A DNA stretch of 64,000 nucleotides from Tretioscincus oriximinensis (taxonomy: Eukaryota > Chordata > Lepidosauria > Squamata > Gymnophthalmidae): NCBI GenBank assembly GCA_022410635.1, contig JAJVDF010000952.1:143390-207389 (forward strand). The letters run 5' to 3'. Below are positions 61,275 through 64,000 of this stretch, piece after piece. Position numbers and translations under genes: made by a program. Within the stretch, counting starts at the first letter, position 1. Every line of letters starts with the position of its first letter. Under the pieces are notes generated by a model. The model did not search any database and was not told the DNA's origin. It saw only the letters and a program-made list of their open reading frames with translations.

Positions 61275-61575
61275 AAGAAGAATCTGGTTTTTATTTATTT
61301 ATTTATTTATTTATTTATACTTATACCCTGCCCCATACCCGAAGGTCTCAGGGTGGCCGCTCTTCTCACCCAAAAGTAGTGAGTACTTTCTATCTTCCCT
61401 ACCAGGTTAAAGGTGATACTCATCTAATGGAAATATAGATTGCAAATATACTTTCTTTCGAATAGCTGAGTTGCCTAGAGCTGAAGGCCAGTAGAGGATG
61501 CTCATCCCTTTCCATGTCCAACACGGGGCCTCAAAACCAGGTCTCTCAGTTCTTAGCAACTGCACCATTCCTGCC
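61275..61575 (-). repeat. L2-like tail plus family 2 SINE
   Basis: A (ATTT)n and cttataccctgccccatacc tail at 61290-61345 is followed by SINE sequence with a degraded tRNA-like head near 61570. Confidence 0.7.
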
Positions 61576-61930
61576 TTCAAATGTTTTTAGGGTGGAGGGG
61601 AAGGTGAATGGGAGGAGATGTTCCTTTAAATATTTGGGACCCAAATATTATGGAGGGTGGAGTCAATTTTCCTGCCCCTGGGAAACCTAGATCTGATGGG
61701 CAGTTGACTAGGCAATGAGAAGTAGCCATGACTGGCACTGGAAGTAGTGAAGCACATGTATTTGAGTGCATACCATAGCTCCAAATTTCAACCGGCTTCA
61801 AGGAGAGTACATCAGCAAGGTATAAGAACACATTAAAATCAAATTTAGGTCCTCATGGTTTGGCTCGCTATTTCTTTTAAAACACATTTTGCCATTCTCC
61901 CCCACCTACCTTAATGCTTCCATGCTGCTC

Positions 61931-62222
61931 CGACTCACTTTCTAGCAAANGTGTCACATAACAAGCCCCATAAGGCATTGCTGCGCTCTCCTTACAACAA
62001 TCCCCATATTGGAAAGGAGTCAGAGAGTAAGCCGTACTGTATGTCTGCCTACAATTCCCAAGCATTCTCTGCAAGATGAGAGTTGAGGAATTTGCTTTGT
62101 TCTCATTGCTGAATGTCTACAAAAAGCCTTCTTTTGGATTTTACCAAATGCCCGCTCTACTGAATTGCCAAACTTTTTAGCGAGCGGATTGCTGAACACG
62201 CGTGACCTCTTGGGGCAGATGG
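61931..62222 (+). repeat. Unclassified LTR-like repeat (copy 2)
   Basis: It matches 45484-45782 in order and spacing: acaagccccataaggc, cctacaattcccaagcattc, cttcttttggattttaccaa and cctcttggggcag. One N at 61950. Confidence 0.5.
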
Positions 62223-62394
62223 AAGGTGGTCTTGCTTCCATCTCGTTAAACATCGTGTATGGCCTCAGTCTCTTTGGACAGAAAGATGGGCTGAATTCAT
62301 ATTAAAGGATGGATGTAAAGACTTCAGCCTGACAGTTTTGTTGATTCATCCAGTTTTTACATGGTTGCAATGATTCAGCATTTTGTAACTGACC

Positions 62395-62580
62395 TGTATC
62401 AAACCTCCAGACAGGGTGATAAACCAGTGGACCCAGTTGCCACAGGAGGTGGTGAGTCCTCCTTCATTGGAAGTCCTCAAACAGAGGTTGGACAGCCATC
62501 TGTCTGGGATGGTTTAGTGAATCCTGCATTGGACCCCATGAATTTGGAGATCTCTTCTAACTCTGTGATTCCATGAACCT
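62395..62580 (+). repeat. CR1 3' end of the gattctat type
   Basis: It has gataaaccagtggacccagt and ends actctgtgattccatgaacc. Confidence 0.82.
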
Positions 62581-62924
62581 ATGACCTTTCTCCAACACCC
62601 TTTCCCAGTAAACACACCCAATTTTAAAAGTCTGCAGAAGACTCTCACTGAGTTTGGGAAATGTTTTTTCACTTTATGTTTCCTCTATAGCTTTGCCCTG
62701 GACAGCCAGAGTCACTCCCACTGTCGATTTAAAGATAACAAACAGTGGCAAAGTTCGTGATTTACGCAAGGTTGCAGTGTAATTGCATGGAGGATTTAAG
62801 ATTTGTTCAAATTTCTTAGGTCTCCTTCCTTCTCGGAATCATGCTGGCTCCCCACTGTGGTTTGTGGAGCAAAGATGCTGAACGCGCCGACAAGAAAGGA
62901 AAGGACAGAAGGACAGATACTTAT

Positions 62925-63160
62925 TTATTTTATTTATTTATTTATTTATTTATACTTATACCCCGCCCTATACCCGAAGGTCTCAGGGCGGCAAAAACAG
63001 TAAAACATCGCTACAAAAATTTAAAAAGTATAAAACAATATTAAAAGTAGGGATATAGATGGCATTTCTTCAGCCAAAGGCCAGGCAAAAGAGGTGCGTC
63101 TTCAAGGACCTTCTAAGAGTACAATGATGATGATAGACGCACCTCGAGGGGCTGTATCCA
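62925..63160 (-). repeat. L2-like LINE 3' end, best copy
   Basis: On the minus strand it ends with the gccctgagaccttcgggtat tail plus AAATA repeats. The body has ccaggcaaaagaggtgcgtc. The tail is the one shared with SINE family 1. Confidence 0.82.
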
Positions 63161-64000
63161 CACACTGTAATTGAAAGGACGCTCAAAAAAGGCCTACCTG
63201 CATTTACCTGAATATTGTATACCTGTAGCCTGGATATAGAAGGAGATTATAGATTTCCTTTGTGCACATTTTAAAAATAAAAAATCCTATTACTAAAACA
63301 AAGATGCCGGTGATTGTCAGGAACTGTAAACTCGCTTCTCTGGGGAGCTGAGTTTCAAGGACAAATTTTTGTCTTTATATAGCCATGAGGATTTCTACTC
63401 TGTATTTATTCATTTACAGCAATTTGTCCTCTGATTCCCTTTGCCCAGGCATTACCTATGTCCTGCCTTTATTTACACAAAATGTCACAATCTTACAATG
63501 ACAGACTTGTTTGTTTGTAATGTGCAAGCGGGAACACTGTGTCAAAGGGAAGCTGAATGTTCACCATTTCTGTAAATGCAGTCACAAAACTTTGAAAACG
63601 AGGGGAGCCCTCCAGACGGGATATTTCTACAGCAATGGTGGTTCTATCACGAAGAATCTGCCTCACATGCTCACAGTTTCAGCAATCCATGCACTAAAAA
63701 AAGCCCCCTTGCCCTGGGATTTCCTGACAGTACTTACAATCTGCTATATCAATGCAGGCTTCCCTTTTCCTCAAAAAAAATAATAAGGTGTTACTGCACA
63801 GTGCTGGAAAAAATTGCACATATATGAGATTTCAGGCTATTTTATCCTTCTATACAAGGAAGACATTCTGAATTCGAATATGCTCCCTCCCCTCAGCTCT
63901 GCCTGATATATTCTGGCACCCTGCCCTCTGCCAAGGCTTTGCCCTTCTTTTGTTTCCGCCCCACACCTTTTGGCCACATGATTTCCAGTACCCCGCCCAC
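63161..64000. other. Intergenic, nothing recognised
   Basis: There is no repeat I can name and no supported gene up to the right edge. Confidence 0.45.

Noticed and set aside
1..64000. CRISPR array, operon, phage or bacterial mobile element
   Set aside because: The window is intron-bearing vertebrate DNA. The repeats are dispersed retroelements, not regularly spaced arrays.

Overview
This window looks like vertebrate nuclear DNA, most likely from a non-avian reptile and probably a squamate. It has one large split gene with normal GT/AG introns. The rest is crowded with CR1-type and L2-type LINE fragments, tRNA-headed SINEs ending in (AAATA)n-like tails, and short DNA transposons. There is a 745-base assembly gap. 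Nothing suggests a bacterium, an operon or a CRISPR system. The species call is an inference from repeat style only.

The one gene I can support is ABCC5 (MRP5), on the minus strand. Its thirteen coding exons run from the start codon at 34770 down to 2361 and read as one unbroken 674-codon frame with matching phases at every junction. They encode the cytosolic N-terminus, the first membrane domain and the first half of nucleotide-binding domain 1 (Walker A and Q-loop). The ABC signature, Walker B, second membrane domain and second NBD must lie to the left of base 1. A probable non-coding first exon and promoter lie in a GC-rich, CpG-rich island near 40.2-41.0 kb, so the 5' intron is about 5.8 kb and the next about 13 kb.

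Layout: 1-2360, intron with a 95-base poly-G tract inside a dispersed repeat; 2361-15824, exons 14 to 6 with short introns full of CR1 copies; 15825-20311, a 4.5 kb repeat-poor intron between exons 6 and 5; 20312-21601, exons 5 to 3; 21602-34641, a long intron with tandem duplication, TA-flanked foldback elements, SINEs and a solo LTR; 34642-34824, the start-codon exon; 34825-40601, intron 1 with a Helitron-like element and the gap; 40176-41040, CpG island; 41041-64000, intergenic sequence made mostly of repeats, including a second related solo LTR, an L2 reverse-transcriptase fragment with YADD, a recent poly-A-tailed L1-like insertion with a perfect 10-base target duplication, and the longest CR1 reading frame.

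The most interesting material is in the mobile elements. There are several nested insertions whose empty site can be read from other copies in the same window, a four-copy hAT-like family, a pair of 78-base foldback elements, a Helitron-like group ending in CTAG, and two solo LTRs of one family. I also flag an unexplained terminal-exon-like reading frame at 44738-44897 and a possible alternative 3' end for ABCC5 after exon 5. I did not find an obviously new multi-gene system.
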